Assembly (NCBI GenBank): GCA_028694565.1
Contig: JAQVKR010000125.1
Coordinates: forward strand, 1-7,455
DNA from: Gammaproteobacteria bacterium
Lineage (GTDB): Bacteria; Pseudomonadota; Gammaproteobacteria; DSM-26407
DNA: 7,455 bases
Reading direction: 5' to 3'
Position 1 is the stretch's first letter, and every line of letters starts with the position of its first letter. The notes under the pieces are model-generated. The model saw nothing but the letters and a program-made list of their open reading frames with translations. It was not told the origin of the DNA and did not search any database. The position numbers were made by a program, and so were the translations under genes. Positions 1-6,757 of this stretch are shown one piece after another.

Positions 1-342
1 ATACTTGCCGCTGTCCTCCCGGTGGCGGAAGAAGTAGGCCTGGGCCAGGAACGGCTTGATCATGCTGGCCGCCTGCAGCGGCTTGTCCTCGTTGATGGAC
101 ACCAGCTTGGTGCCGGTAGTGAAGTCGTAGACCGACCACGCGGTGCGCTCGTCGGGCGGAATGCTCCCGGCCCGGCGCAGCTTCTGGATGTGGGCGTTGA
201 CCTGCTGCCCCAGCGTCGGCTGCCCGGCCGCCGCCTCCGCCACCCACCACGGCCCGCCCATGAGCCCGGCCGCGGCCCCGCCGGCCAGCAGACGCAGGAA
301 CATCCTCCGGCCCAGCAGTTCTCGCGCGTGTGCATGTGACAT
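1..342 (-). CDS. Tat-exported serine hydrolase, class A beta-lactamase-like (3' end cut by window)
   Basis: The frame read leftward from ATG at 342 stays open to base 1, giving the first 114 residues. Residues 10-30 form a twin-arginine signal: RR at 12-13 in GRRMFLRLL, then a small-residue hydrophobic stretch, with likely processing near the AEAAAG at 35-40. The mature part runs into WSVYDFTTGTKLVSINEDK (69-87) and then AASMIKPF (91-98). The SMIK at 93-96 fits the SxxK catalytic motif of class A beta-lactamases and penicillin-recognising serine hydrolases, where Ser is the acylated nucleophile and Lys the general base. The SDN/KTG-type motifs would lie beyond the window. From family knowledge it should act in the periplasm as a beta-lactamase-like or peptidoglycan-active hydrolase; the substrate cannot be inferred. 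The ribosome site is weak: GGAGG lies about 28 bases upstream. The ATG is kept because a start at M14 would remove the twin arginines. It is divergent from rsgA. Confidence 0.8.
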   Translation of the reverse strand, partial: MSHAHARELLGRRMFLRLLAGGAAAGLMGGPWWVAEAAAGQPTLGQQVNAHIQKLRRAGSIPPDERTAWSVYDFTTGTKLVSINEDKPLQAASMIKPFLAQAYFFRHREDSGKY

Positions 343-409
343 AAGAGCGTTGATCCCGTTGCCCGTCGAATCCTCCACATCGCCGCCCGCCGGGCGCAAC
401 CCGGCCGGG

Positions 410-421
410 CCTCACGTGAGG
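410..421. promoter_or_regulatory. 12-bp perfect palindrome upstream of the serine hydrolase gene
   Basis: CCTCACGTGAGG is a perfect inverted repeat about 70 bases upstream of the serine hydrolase start, in the divergent spacer shared with rsgA. It could be an operator for a dimeric regulator. No known consensus is matched with certainty, and in such GC-rich sequence it may be fortuitous. Confidence 0.25.
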
Positions 422-555
422 GCAGGATAGAGCATCGGCGGGGAGGAAGGGTGGCGTGGATGAGACATCTACAATTTTCAACATTCGCCGCCCGCGGTCG
501 CTTGCCCGGACCGGGTCCAGGCCACCCGGACAGCGCCAGCACGCGGCGTTTTCGC

Positions 556-561
556 TATACT
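556..561 (+). promoter_or_regulatory. Candidate -10 element for rsgA
   Basis: TATACT in the context TTTTCGCTATACTGGCC is the best sigma70-like -10 hexamer in the spacer and points towards rsgA, about 190 bases ahead of its start. No convincing -35 hexamer lies 16-18 bases upstream, so the assignment rests on one half of the promoter only. Confidence 0.35.
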
Positions 562-601
562 GGCCCCGTTTATCCTTCCATACCCTTTTGCCGGAGGCTC
601 G

Positions 602-637
602 ATGGACATTGCCGCAGCCGCCGGCCTGCGCACCTGA
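602..637 (+). CDS. Possible 11-codon leader peptide upstream of rsgA
   Basis: ATG at 602 opens an 11-codon frame, MDIAAAAGLRT, ending at TGA 635-637. It is preceded by GGAGG at 593-597, four bases from the ATG, which is at least as good as the site of rsgA itself. It lies just downstream of the TATACT at 556-561 and just upstream of a run of hairpins (638-710). That order resembles a translated leader ahead of a structured regulatory region. The peptide is too short for homology and no run of a single regulatory amino acid is present apart from four alanines, so it may be chance. Confidence 0.25.
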   Translation: MDIAAAAGLRT

Positions 638-710
638 GACGGTTTCCGCCGTCGCCGGTGCCGGGTCCGGCACTCATCCTCGCTCGCTGATGCGAGGCCG
701 CTTTCGCGGC
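638..710 (+). other. Structured 5' leader of rsgA: chain of small hairpins
   Basis: Four inverted repeats follow one another: GACGG 638-642 with CCGTC 649-653; GTGCCGG 658-664 with CCGGCAC 667-673; CCTCGC 678-683 with GCGAGG 692-697; and GCCGC 697-701 with GCGGC 706-710 around a TTTC loop. The third and fourth share base 697 and so compete at their boundary. None is followed by a run of T, so this is not a classical terminator. It may be an mRNA leader structure for rsgA; no known riboswitch class is recognised. Confidence 0.3.
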
Positions 711-750
711 GTCGCGTCGTCACTCGACTATTGCATGAGGATGCAAGGCA

Positions 751-1824
751 ATGTTCTTCGACTTTTCCCGGCTCCAGCCCCTCGGCTGGCGGCCTTTCTT
801 CACCCGGCAGCTGACGCTGGAGCAACTGGAGCGGTACACGCCCGCGCGCGTGGTCAACGTCGAGCGCGACGCGGTCCGTGTTGACGCCGGCGAGGGGAGC
901 TTTCCCGTCACCCTGGGCAACCGCCTGCTCTTCCCGGATGACCCGATCGCGCGCCCGACCGTGGGCGACTGGCTGCTGGTGGAACCGGGGACGAACCGCG
1001 CGGTGGAGCGCCTGGAGCGCTCCTCGCTCATCCACCGCCTGCGCCCGGGCGAGAGCAGCGATTCCCAGGCCATCGCCGCCAACGTCGACCGGCTGCTGGT
1101 GATCACCGCCCTCACGCAGGAGTTCAGCCTGCACCGCATCGAGCGCTACCTGGTGATCGCGGCCCAGGCCGGGGTTGCCCCGCTGGTGGTGCTGAGCAAG
1201 GCGGATCTCTGCCCCGATCCCGCGGCGGTGGCGAACGAGGTCGGCCGGCGCCTGCGGGGCGCGGGGGATGTCGTCGCCCTGGACCTGCTGCGCGACAGCG
1301 CCCGCGACGCCCTCGGGGCATGGCTGGACGCCGGCACCACCCTCGCGCTGGTGGGCTCCTCGGGGGTCGGCAAGTCCACCCTGCTCAACAACCTGGCGGG
1401 CATCCGGCGACAGGCCACCGGGGCCACGCGGGAGGACGACGACAAGGGACGCCACACCACCACCAGCCGCTCCCTTCACCGCCTGCCGGGCGAGCTCTGC
1501 CTCATCGATGTCCCCGGCCTGCGGGAGGTGGGCCTGCCGCCCGTTGAAGGTGGCGTGGCGCGCCGCTTCGCCCACCTCGAGGCCCTGGCCCCGGAGTGCC
1601 GCTTTGCCGACTGCACCCACCAGGGGGAGCCGGGCTGCGCCGTGCGCGCCGCCGTCGAGGCGGGCGGGCTGGCGGCCGACGAGCTGGATCACTACCTGCG
1701 CCTGCGGGCCGAGGAGGCGGCCAATACCCGCCGGCGGCAGCAGCGTTCCCGTCAGCAGGACAGAGCCTTCGGCAAACTGGTCCGGGCGACGATGCGGGCG
1801 AAGCGGGAGCGGCAGGGGCGCTAG
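751..1824 (+). CDS. rsgA: Ribosome small-subunit-dependent GTPase A (RsgA/YjeQ family)
   Basis: The 357-residue protein is a circularly permuted GTPase that binds the 30S subunit late in maturation and hydrolyses GTP on release. An N-terminal OB-fold region spans about 30-100 and includes VGDW at 71-74. The G motifs appear in permuted order: G4 SKAD at 149-152, the P-loop GSSGVGKS at 202-209, G2 threonines in RHTTT at 234-238, and G3 DVPG at 253-256. The C-terminal zinc knuckle is complete: Cys283, Cys288, His290 and Cys296. A basic tail (327-357, many Arg and Lys) fits rRNA contact. The opening, with LGWRPFF at 11-17, resembles the second RsgA-type paralogue found in several gammaproteobacteria more than the E. 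coli protein, which begins with a basic extension. G4 has Ser in place of the usual Asn. AAGG lies just before the ATG and GAGG about 14 bases upstream. A terminator follows 23 bases after the stop. Confidence 0.93.
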   Translation: MFFDFSRLQPLGWRPFFTRQLTLEQLERYTPARVVNVERDAVRVDAGEGSFPVTLGNRLLFPDDPIARPTVGDWLLVEPGTNRAVERLERSSLIHRLRPGESSDSQAIAANVDRLLVITALTQEFSLHRIERYLVIAAQAGVAPLVVLSKADLCPDPAAVANEVGRRLRGAGDVVALDLLRDSARDALGAWLDAGTTLALVGSSGVGKSTLLNNLAGIRRQATGATREDDDKGRHTTTSRSLHRLPGELCLIDVPGLREVGLPPVEGGVARRFAHLEALAPECRFADCTHQGEPGCAVRAAVEAGGLAADELDHYLRLRAEEAANTRRRQQRSRQQDRAFGKLVRATMRAKRERQGR

Positions 1825-1847
1825 GGAGGTTCACAGGCAGTGCGCAA

Positions 1848-1875
1848 AAGGCCGCCCGGGATACCGGGCGGCCTT
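1848..1875 (+). terminator. Hairpin terminator downstream of rsgA
   Basis: The stem AAGGCCGCCCGG (1848-1859) pairs perfectly with CCGGGCGGCCTT (1864-1875) around a GATA loop. It begins 23 bases after the rsgA stop. The T tract is short (TTCCCTAT) but the stem is very stable, and an A-rich left flank would let it work in the opposite direction too, for the convergent araC-type gene. Confidence 0.75.
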
Positions 1876-1918
1876 CCCTATGCGATGGCGGAACCGGTCA
1901 GCCCCGACCGATTCAATG

Positions 1919-1963
1919 GGGGTCGATGGCGAATGATAACGACACGCATCCGTCACCGACTCA
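1919..1963 (+). repeat. 45-bp palindromic repeat, copy 1
   Basis: The left arm GGGGTCGATGGCGAATG (1919-1935), loop ATAACGACACG (1936-1946) and right arm CATCCGTCACCGACTCA (1947-1963) form an imperfect hairpin. It shares arm and loop sequence, with identical 17-11-17 spacing, with three other copies in the window. It sits between the convergent 3' ends of rsgA and the AraC-type regulator. This is the most diverged copy: about 31 of 45 positions match copy 2. Confidence 0.7.
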
Positions 1964-1998
1964 TACTTCAGGACGCCGCGCCGGTGTATAGGCGGGAT

Positions 1999-2865
1999 CT
2001 ATTTCAAAGGCAGGTAGACGTCGGTCACCTGCTCGTGCTCCGGGGTATCGGGGATCCGTTTCACGTAGTGGAAAAAGAGCGGAAAATCCCGCAATTCCTC
2101 GCCGCTTTGGGGCAGCCACTCCCGATAGAGGTAGTAGGCGCTGTCACTGATGCGATCGGTCGAGCCGTGGTGCCGCACCACGGCGCAGCGGCCGGCCGGG
2201 ATACGCTTGGTGCCCACCCCTTGCGGGTTTTCGGGCACGGGGGCGTCGATCTCGCCGCAGACGTCGAAGCGGAACTGCTCCGGGGCGGTGGTGGCCGGGT
2301 CGCTGTAGGCGAGGCCGAAGGTACGGCGGGTCGCTACGGGCGACAGGCCGCTGCGCTTGCGCCAGTCGATGAAGCGTTGCACCGATTCGAAGATCAGCTC
2401 CGGCGGGCCCTGGTGTTCCAGCACCGCAATCATCGTTTCGGCAAAATCGACCACTCTCACTTCCATGGGGATACTCCTCTCGCGTTCGGGTAGCCGCATG
2501 CGCTCGGCCCAGGGCCGCCATGCGGGTTGGGCTCGGAATTGGGAGGGTGTCTGTCCAAAGCTCTTCTTGAACGCGCGGGAGAACGATTCCGGGTTCTCGA
2601 AGCCGGCATCCAGGGCGATGTCGATGACCCGTCGCCGCCGGTCGAACGCCAGTTGGTGCGAGGCCCTGCGCAGCCGCAACAGCTGCACGTAGCGGGTCAC
2701 GCTCAGCCCGAAGTGGCTCGAGAATTGCCGTTGGAAATGAAAGCGGGAGAAGTTGGCCTGGCGGCTCAGTTCATCCACCGACAACACCTGGTCCAGATGC
2801 CGATCGATGTAGTCGATCAGCCGCTCGAACCGCGCCGCGTAGACCTTGGCCTTCTCTTCCGTCAC
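1999..2865 (-). CDS. AraC-family transcriptional regulator with GyrI-like effector domain
   Basis: The 288-residue protein has the DNA-binding part first and the sensor second, as in Rob-type regulators. Residues 10-112 form the AraC domain with two helix-turn-helix units. The first is near 29-50 (LSVDELSRQANFSRFHFQRQ). The second is near 80-105 and contains the family signature around IALDAGFENPESFSRAFKKS, followed by FGQTPSQFR. Residues 134-288 match the GyrI-like small-molecule-binding fold: opening MEVRVVDF, then SDPATTAPEQFRFDVC at 188-203, a GRCAVVRHHGS strand at 225-235, and the characteristic closing DVYLPLK. The GTG at 2865 is chosen because AGGAGG lies seven bases upstream. The ligand and targets are unknown; related proteins bind drugs or other hydrophobic cations. 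It is transcribed alone, away from the lipoprotein gene across a 400-base spacer. Confidence 0.9.
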   Translation of the reverse strand: MTEEKAKVYAARFERLIDYIDRHLDQVLSVDELSRQANFSRFHFQRQFSSHFGLSVTRYVQLLRLRRASHQLAFDRRRRVIDIALDAGFENPESFSRAFKKSFGQTPSQFRAQPAWRPWAERMRLPERERSIPMEVRVVDFAETMIAVLEHQGPPELIFESVQRFIDWRKRSGLSPVATRRTFGLAYSDPATTAPEQFRFDVCGEIDAPVPENPQGVGTKRIPAGRCAVVRHHGSTDRISDSAYYLYREWLPQSGEELRDFPLFFHYVKRIPDTPEHEQVTDVYLPLK

Positions 2866-3018
2866 CCGCGTGCCTCCTCAATCCGACGGCCACTGTAACG
2901 GCCCGCCCCACCGCCGATCCTGACCGAGCGTGCGCAGTTCGCCTCGACAGCGGAGCGCGCGCTGCCGGGCACGGGCGTAACGGGATTGCCCATGGCACTG
3001 CCGGCAGATGGCATGGTC

Positions 3019-3041
3019 GAGAAGCACGATCGATGCTTCTC
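3019..3041. repeat. Inverted repeat with CGATCGA loop
   Basis: GAGAAGCA (3019-3026) and TGCTTCTC (3034-3041) form an 8-bp perfect stem around CGATCGA. The hairpin is bracketed by direct copies of CCGGCAG at 3001-3007 and 3044-3050. It lies about 155 bases upstream of the AraC-type start and could be an operator or an RNA hairpin. No T run follows it. Confidence 0.4.
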
Positions 3042-3141
3042 ACCCGGCAGTGAGCGCCGAGCGCCCGGAAAAGCATCGCGGCGCCGCACCGTGGGATCGT
3101 TACCTCGCCGCGGCATCCGGCCCGACGCCTGCCGGCGCAAT

Positions 3142-3186
3142 GGGGCCGGTCACGGATGATGACGGGATGCATTTGTCGCCGACCCC
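3142..3186 (+). repeat. 45-bp palindromic repeat, copy 2
   Basis: The left arm is GGGGCCGGTCACGGATG (3142-3158), the loop ATGACGGGATG (3159-3169) and the right arm CATTTGTCGCCGACCCC (3170-3186). The two arms match at 12 of 17 positions when one is inverted. The right arm read on the minus strand differs from the left arm of copy 4 at one base of 17. It lies 18 bases from the lipoprotein gene terminator. Confidence 0.75.
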
Positions 3187-3204
3187 GTTTCCCAGGGCGG
3201 AACA

Positions 3205-3228
3205 GGCCGCCCGGCTACCCGGGCGGCC
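3205..3228 (-). terminator. Hairpin terminator downstream of the lipoprotein gene
   Basis: GGCCGCCCGG (3205-3214) pairs perfectly with CCGGGCGGCC (3219-3228) around a CTAC loop, about 40 bases past the lipoprotein stop on the minus strand. The ten-base stem is the same as that of the rsgA terminator. A T run is lacking on the minus strand (TGTTCC). Confidence 0.6.
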
Positions 3229-3268
3229 CTTCCACGGCGTCCATGCACGCGGGTCCGGACTGCGCCGG

Positions 3269-3751
3269 CTACTTCTTCTCGATCTTCTCCGAGACGACAT
3301 TGCCCTCGCCGTCCTCGAGCCAGACGGCGGAATACTCCTTTGAAAGCCTGCCTTTCACGTAGTAGTGCTTGCCCTCCTCCAGGTCGACGGCCACATCCCC
3401 GCTGACCGAATACATGCCGCCCGTGAAGGCGAGAATGTCCGCGGCGACATGGGTCACCCCGGACAGCGTCAGGACCGACTTCCCGGCCGGTATGTAGCGG
3501 GCGTTCAGACGCACCACCATGTTGAAGCCCTGCCCGTAGTTGTACTCGCCGGTCTCCCACGAGCTGGTCTTGATCTGCCGGCCATCCGCCTTCTCCAACT
3601 CGAAGAAATAGACCCGCGTCCGGGAAACCGTCTCTCGGGTGTCGAACACCCTGGCGAGCGGCCCCTTGTAGCCCTCCGGCACCGGCTTCGGCGTCGCCGC
3701 GCAGCCACCCAGCAGGAGCACCGCGAAGAGCAGCGTCACAAGCTTTTTCAT
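3269..3751 (-). CDS. Small outer-membrane-type lipoprotein, function unknown
   Basis: The ATG at 3751 gives 160 residues opening with MKKLVTLLFAVLLLGGCAAT, a lipoprotein signal with lipobox LGGC and acylated Cys17. Ala at +2 predicts sorting to the outer membrane. GGAGG lies five bases before this ATG. An in-frame ATG 20 codons earlier also has a GGAGG upstream, but it would bury the signal peptide, so it is rejected. The mature part (18-160) is polar, with many beta-prone strands: TRVYFFELEKADGR near 44-57, MVVRLNARYIPAGKSVLTLSG near 77-97, VAVDLEEGKHYYVKGRL near 119-135. That pattern suggests a small beta-sandwich domain. I do not recognise the family. It lies downstream of nirS in the same direction, but a strong terminator separates them, so co-transcription with nirS is unlikely. 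Confidence 0.8.
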   Translation of the reverse strand: MKKLVTLLFAVLLLGGCAATPKPVPEGYKGPLARVFDTRETVSRTRVYFFELEKADGRQIKTSSWETGEYNYGQGFNMVVRLNARYIPAGKSVLTLSGVTHVAADILAFTGGMYSVSGDVAVDLEEGKHYYVKGRLSKEYSAVWLEDGEGNVVSEKIEKK

Positions 3752-3910
3752 GAGAACCTCCCTATCCGTCAACACATCCATTACCGGTTCACGGCGCCCG
3801 ACACACCACATGGGTCATCCTCCGGACGGCTTCCAGCCCGGCCATGGTGCTGGAATGCCGGTCGGACCCGACCCCACCATGCGCATCATGGACCCGGTCA
3901 GGCGAACGGC

Positions 3911-3942
3911 AAAGGCCGCCATGGGAACCCATGGCGGCCTTT
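3911..3942 (-). terminator. Strong hairpin terminator downstream of nirS
   Basis: AAAGGCCGCCATGGG (3911-3925) is perfectly complementary to CCCATGGCGGCCTTT (3928-3942): a 15-bp stem, with the central base pairs probably open as the loop. It begins 28 bases past the nirS stop. A and T tracts at its two ends allow it to act in both directions. It insulates nirS from the lipoprotein gene. Confidence 0.85.
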
Positions 3943-3970
3943 CTCTTGCCGGGGCGGGCGGGATGCCGCC

Positions 3971-5764
<1,794 letters not shown>

Positions 5765-5772
5765 TTATTATC
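5765..5772 (-). promoter_or_regulatory. Candidate nirS -10 region
   Basis: The minus strand reads GATAATAA here, containing GATAAT and TAATAA, both close to TATAAT. A start site near 5758-5760 would put the centre of the 5791-5804 box at about -38 to -40, close to the class II position usual for FNR-type activators (-41.5). No good -35 hexamer is present, as expected for such promoters. Confidence 0.5.
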
Positions 5773-5790
5773 GGAATCAAAGCTGCCCGG

Positions 5791-5804
5791 TTGACCTGCA
5801 TCAA
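5791..5804 (-). promoter_or_regulatory. FNR/DNR-type box upstream of nirS
   Basis: TTGACCTGCATCAA (plus strand) matches the FNR/Anr/Dnr consensus TTGAT-N4-ATCAA at nine of ten defined positions. It sits about 87 bases upstream of the nirS ATG. From known denitrifiers, a regulator of this family (FNR sensing low oxygen, or DNR/NNR sensing NO) would activate nirS from it. The sequence alone does not say which. Confidence 0.78.
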
Positions 5805-5808
5805 GAGT

Positions 5809-5821
5809 ACCCCGAAGGGGT
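5809..5821. other. Small hairpin upstream of the nirS FNR box
   Basis: ACCCC (5809-5813) and GGGGT (5817-5821) form a five-base stem around GAA, four bases beyond the FNR-type box. It may be a minor terminator isolating the nirS promoter from the accessory patch to the right, or be fortuitous. Confidence 0.25.
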
Positions 5822-5884
5822 TATCCAGCGACTGCGGACGCGGGCCGGAGCCACATATCCTTTCGGCAAAACCGGGGCTGCCCC

Positions 5885-5998
5885 CTATTTAGCCATTCGT
5901 CCCGTCCCCGTCGCGCTCCGGCAGCGGCTGCAGCGGCTGCAGCGGCTGCAGCGGCAACGATAAAGGCGGACCGGCTCGCCACGGAACGCCTCTGACAC
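5885..5998 (-). pseudogene. Degraded GFA-family gene copy, 37 codons left
   Basis: This is a broken relative of the intact GFA gene at 6758-7192, in the same orientation and about 1.2 kb away. DNA similarity spans about 5898-6045 against 7065-7232 and includes the leader (GGAGGTTTG-C then GTGTCAGAG). The start GTG at 5998 and its Shine-Dalgarno are kept. Relative to the intact copy, 39 nt are missing in frame between FRG and EPVR, removing the CxCGG zinc motif. The CHCSRC segment has become CRCSRCSRCSRC by two extra 9-bp units. The frame then continues RSATGTGRMAK and stops at TAG; the rest of the domain, including the CGTCG motif, is absent. It cannot fold as a GFA enzyme. Because both indels keep the frame, a small cysteine-rich peptide (five Cys) could still be made. 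Confidence 0.72.
5921..5956 (+). repeat. 9-bp tandem repeat inside the GFA remnant
   Basis: GCAGCGGCT occurs three times in a row, followed by a fourth unit ending in A (GCAGCGGCA). The intact GFA gene has only two diverged units at the matching place. On the coding strand the expansion adds Cys-Ser-Arg triplets. It probably arose by replication slippage. Confidence 0.85.
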
Positions 5999-6088
5999 GG
6001 CAAACCTCCCGCAACTGATTGGGTCCTGGTGGCTTTGCTGCCGGCCGACCCCACCGAGGAGAACAGCGAGACATATTTCGCGGCTACA

Positions 6089-6133
6089 GGGGCCGGAAAC
6101 AGATGGTAACGATTGGCTTTTGCCACCGGCCGC
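6089..6133 (+). repeat. 45-bp palindromic repeat, copy 3
   Basis: The left arm is GGGGCCGGAAACAGATG (6089-6105), the loop GTAACGATTGG (6106-6116) and the right arm CTTTTGCCACCGGCCGC (6117-6133). It agrees with copy 4 at 36 of 45 positions by hand count. It lies between the GFA remnant and the 3' end of the 120-residue membrane protein gene. Confidence 0.75.
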
Positions 6134-6216
6134 TTTCGCCGGGCCTGCCAATCCGCTTATGGCCGTTTCAACATGCCAGCGAACGGCAACCCCAACGCCG
6201 ACCTGCGCGCATCCGC

Positions 6217-6579
6217 TCAAAACGTCATGGAAAATAGCCAGCGGGCAATTGTGACCGCCCCAACCAGCGCACAGGCACCAATGGCGAGAAAGAACACCGC
6301 CGGCATCGCGTGCCGCCGCAATGGAAGGCCCCCGCCCGGCGGGCCGTCACCCTGGACATGAAATGACAACCGGAATTCGGCAACATCCTTGTAGGGGCCC
6401 ATCGTTTCGGGCTCCGCCACGCTGGGGGGCCACCCCGTCGCGCCTCCGGCCTGCTCCCCGGTCGCGGACAGCAGTTGTTGGCCCAGCGCCCGAAGCGAGG
6501 CGGACGTGCCGATTACCATGAGGCCCGTCTCCCTGCCCGAATAGGCGTGCAGCCATAGGGCTTCGGGTTTGTCATTCAC
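6217..6579 (-). CDS. Small protein with one C-terminal membrane segment, function unknown
   Basis: The 120-residue frame has protein-like composition. Residues 1-76 form a soluble part with alternating strands and helix: EALWLHAYSG (6-15), GLMVIGTSASLRALGQQLLS (19-38), EFRLSFHVQ (68-76). A glycine- and proline-rich linker (77-88) follows, then one hydrophobic span, AMPAVFFLAIGACALVGAV at 91-109, with Arg-Arg before it, so the protein looks tail-anchored with the N-terminal part in the cytoplasm. GTG at 6579 is chosen because GGAGG lies nine bases upstream and no nearby in-frame ATG exists. I do not recognise the family. The strand-helix-strand opening recalls small immunity-type proteins such as Imm32, but that is a faint resemblance. 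It is flanked by direct copies of the 45-bp repeat and lies in the accessory patch. Confidence 0.65.
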   Translation of the reverse strand: MNDKPEALWLHAYSGRETGLMVIGTSASLRALGQQLLSATGEQAGGATGWPPSVAEPETMGPYKDVAEFRLSFHVQGDGPPGGGLPLRRHAMPAVFFLAIGACALVGAVTIARWLFSMTF

Positions 6580-6617
6580 CGGTCCTTGCCTCCGGGTGAT
6601 TCAACACTGAATTGCGT

Positions 6618-6644
6618 GGTTAAAGGGTTAAAGGGTTAAAGGGG
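6618..6644 (+). repeat. GGGTTAAA tandem repeat
   Basis: Almost three units of the 8-bp sequence GGGTTAAA (GGTTAAA, GGGTTAAA, GGGTTAAA, then GGGG) run straight into repeat copy 4. The tract is 39 bases or more upstream of the start of the small membrane protein gene and may lie in its promoter region. Confidence 0.85.
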
Positions 6645-6685
6645 TCGGCAACAAATGGTGGCGATTCGCATTTGCCACCGCCCCC
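6641..6685 (+). repeat. 45-bp palindromic repeat, copy 4
   Basis: The left arm GGGGTCGGCAACAAATG (6641-6657), loop GTGGCGATTCG (6658-6668) and right arm CATTTGCCACCGCCCCC (6669-6685) make the best-matched hairpin of the family: 13 of 17 arm positions pair. The palindrome extends outwards: TAAA precedes it and TTTTA follows. It lies between the small membrane protein gene and the GFA gene. Confidence 0.8.
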
Positions 6686-6709
6686 TTTTAGACAGGGCCC
6701 CTTTTAGAC
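6682..6709 (+). repeat. Direct repeat CCCCTTTTAGAC
   Basis: The 12-mer CCCCTTTTAGAC occurs at 6682-6693 and again at 6698-6709, four bases apart. It overlaps the outer end of repeat copy 4 and may be a partial duplication of that end. It lies about 50 bases beyond the stop of the GFA gene. Confidence 0.75.
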
Positions 6710-6757
6710 CGAGCGTTTCCAACCAGGCCACGGCGCCGAAATTCCAGCCCCCCCCGG

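Larger units (their letters stand above)
2866..3268. other. Spacer between the AraC-type gene and the lipoprotein gene
   Basis: No reading frame here looks like a real gene; the frames present have no recognisable motif and shift composition. The stretch holds the upstream region of the AraC-type gene, with no clear promoter, an inverted repeat at 3019-3041, repeat copy 2 at 3142-3186, and the lipoprotein gene's terminator at 3205-3228. Confidence 0.6.

Noticed and set aside
478..1692. A 404-codon frame on the minus strand opposite rsgA.
   Set aside because: It overlaps rsgA almost fully and has no recognisable motif; rsgA carries every GTPase and zinc motif.
1895..1910. CGGTC/GACCG inverted repeat as a terminator for the AraC-type gene.
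   Set aside because: The stem is only five bases with no T run; the 1848-1875 hairpin is a better candidate in both directions.
3859..3891. A possible fifth 45-bp repeat near GACCCGACCCC, with nested hairpins GGTCG/CGACC and CCATG/CATGG.
   Set aside because: Neither orientation gives the second arm or the conserved loop at the fixed spacing, so it is left out of the family.
5821..6126. A frame with a run of alanines across the GFA remnant.
   Set aside because: The alanine run is the 9-bp repeat read out of frame; the frame with homology to GFA is 5885-5998.
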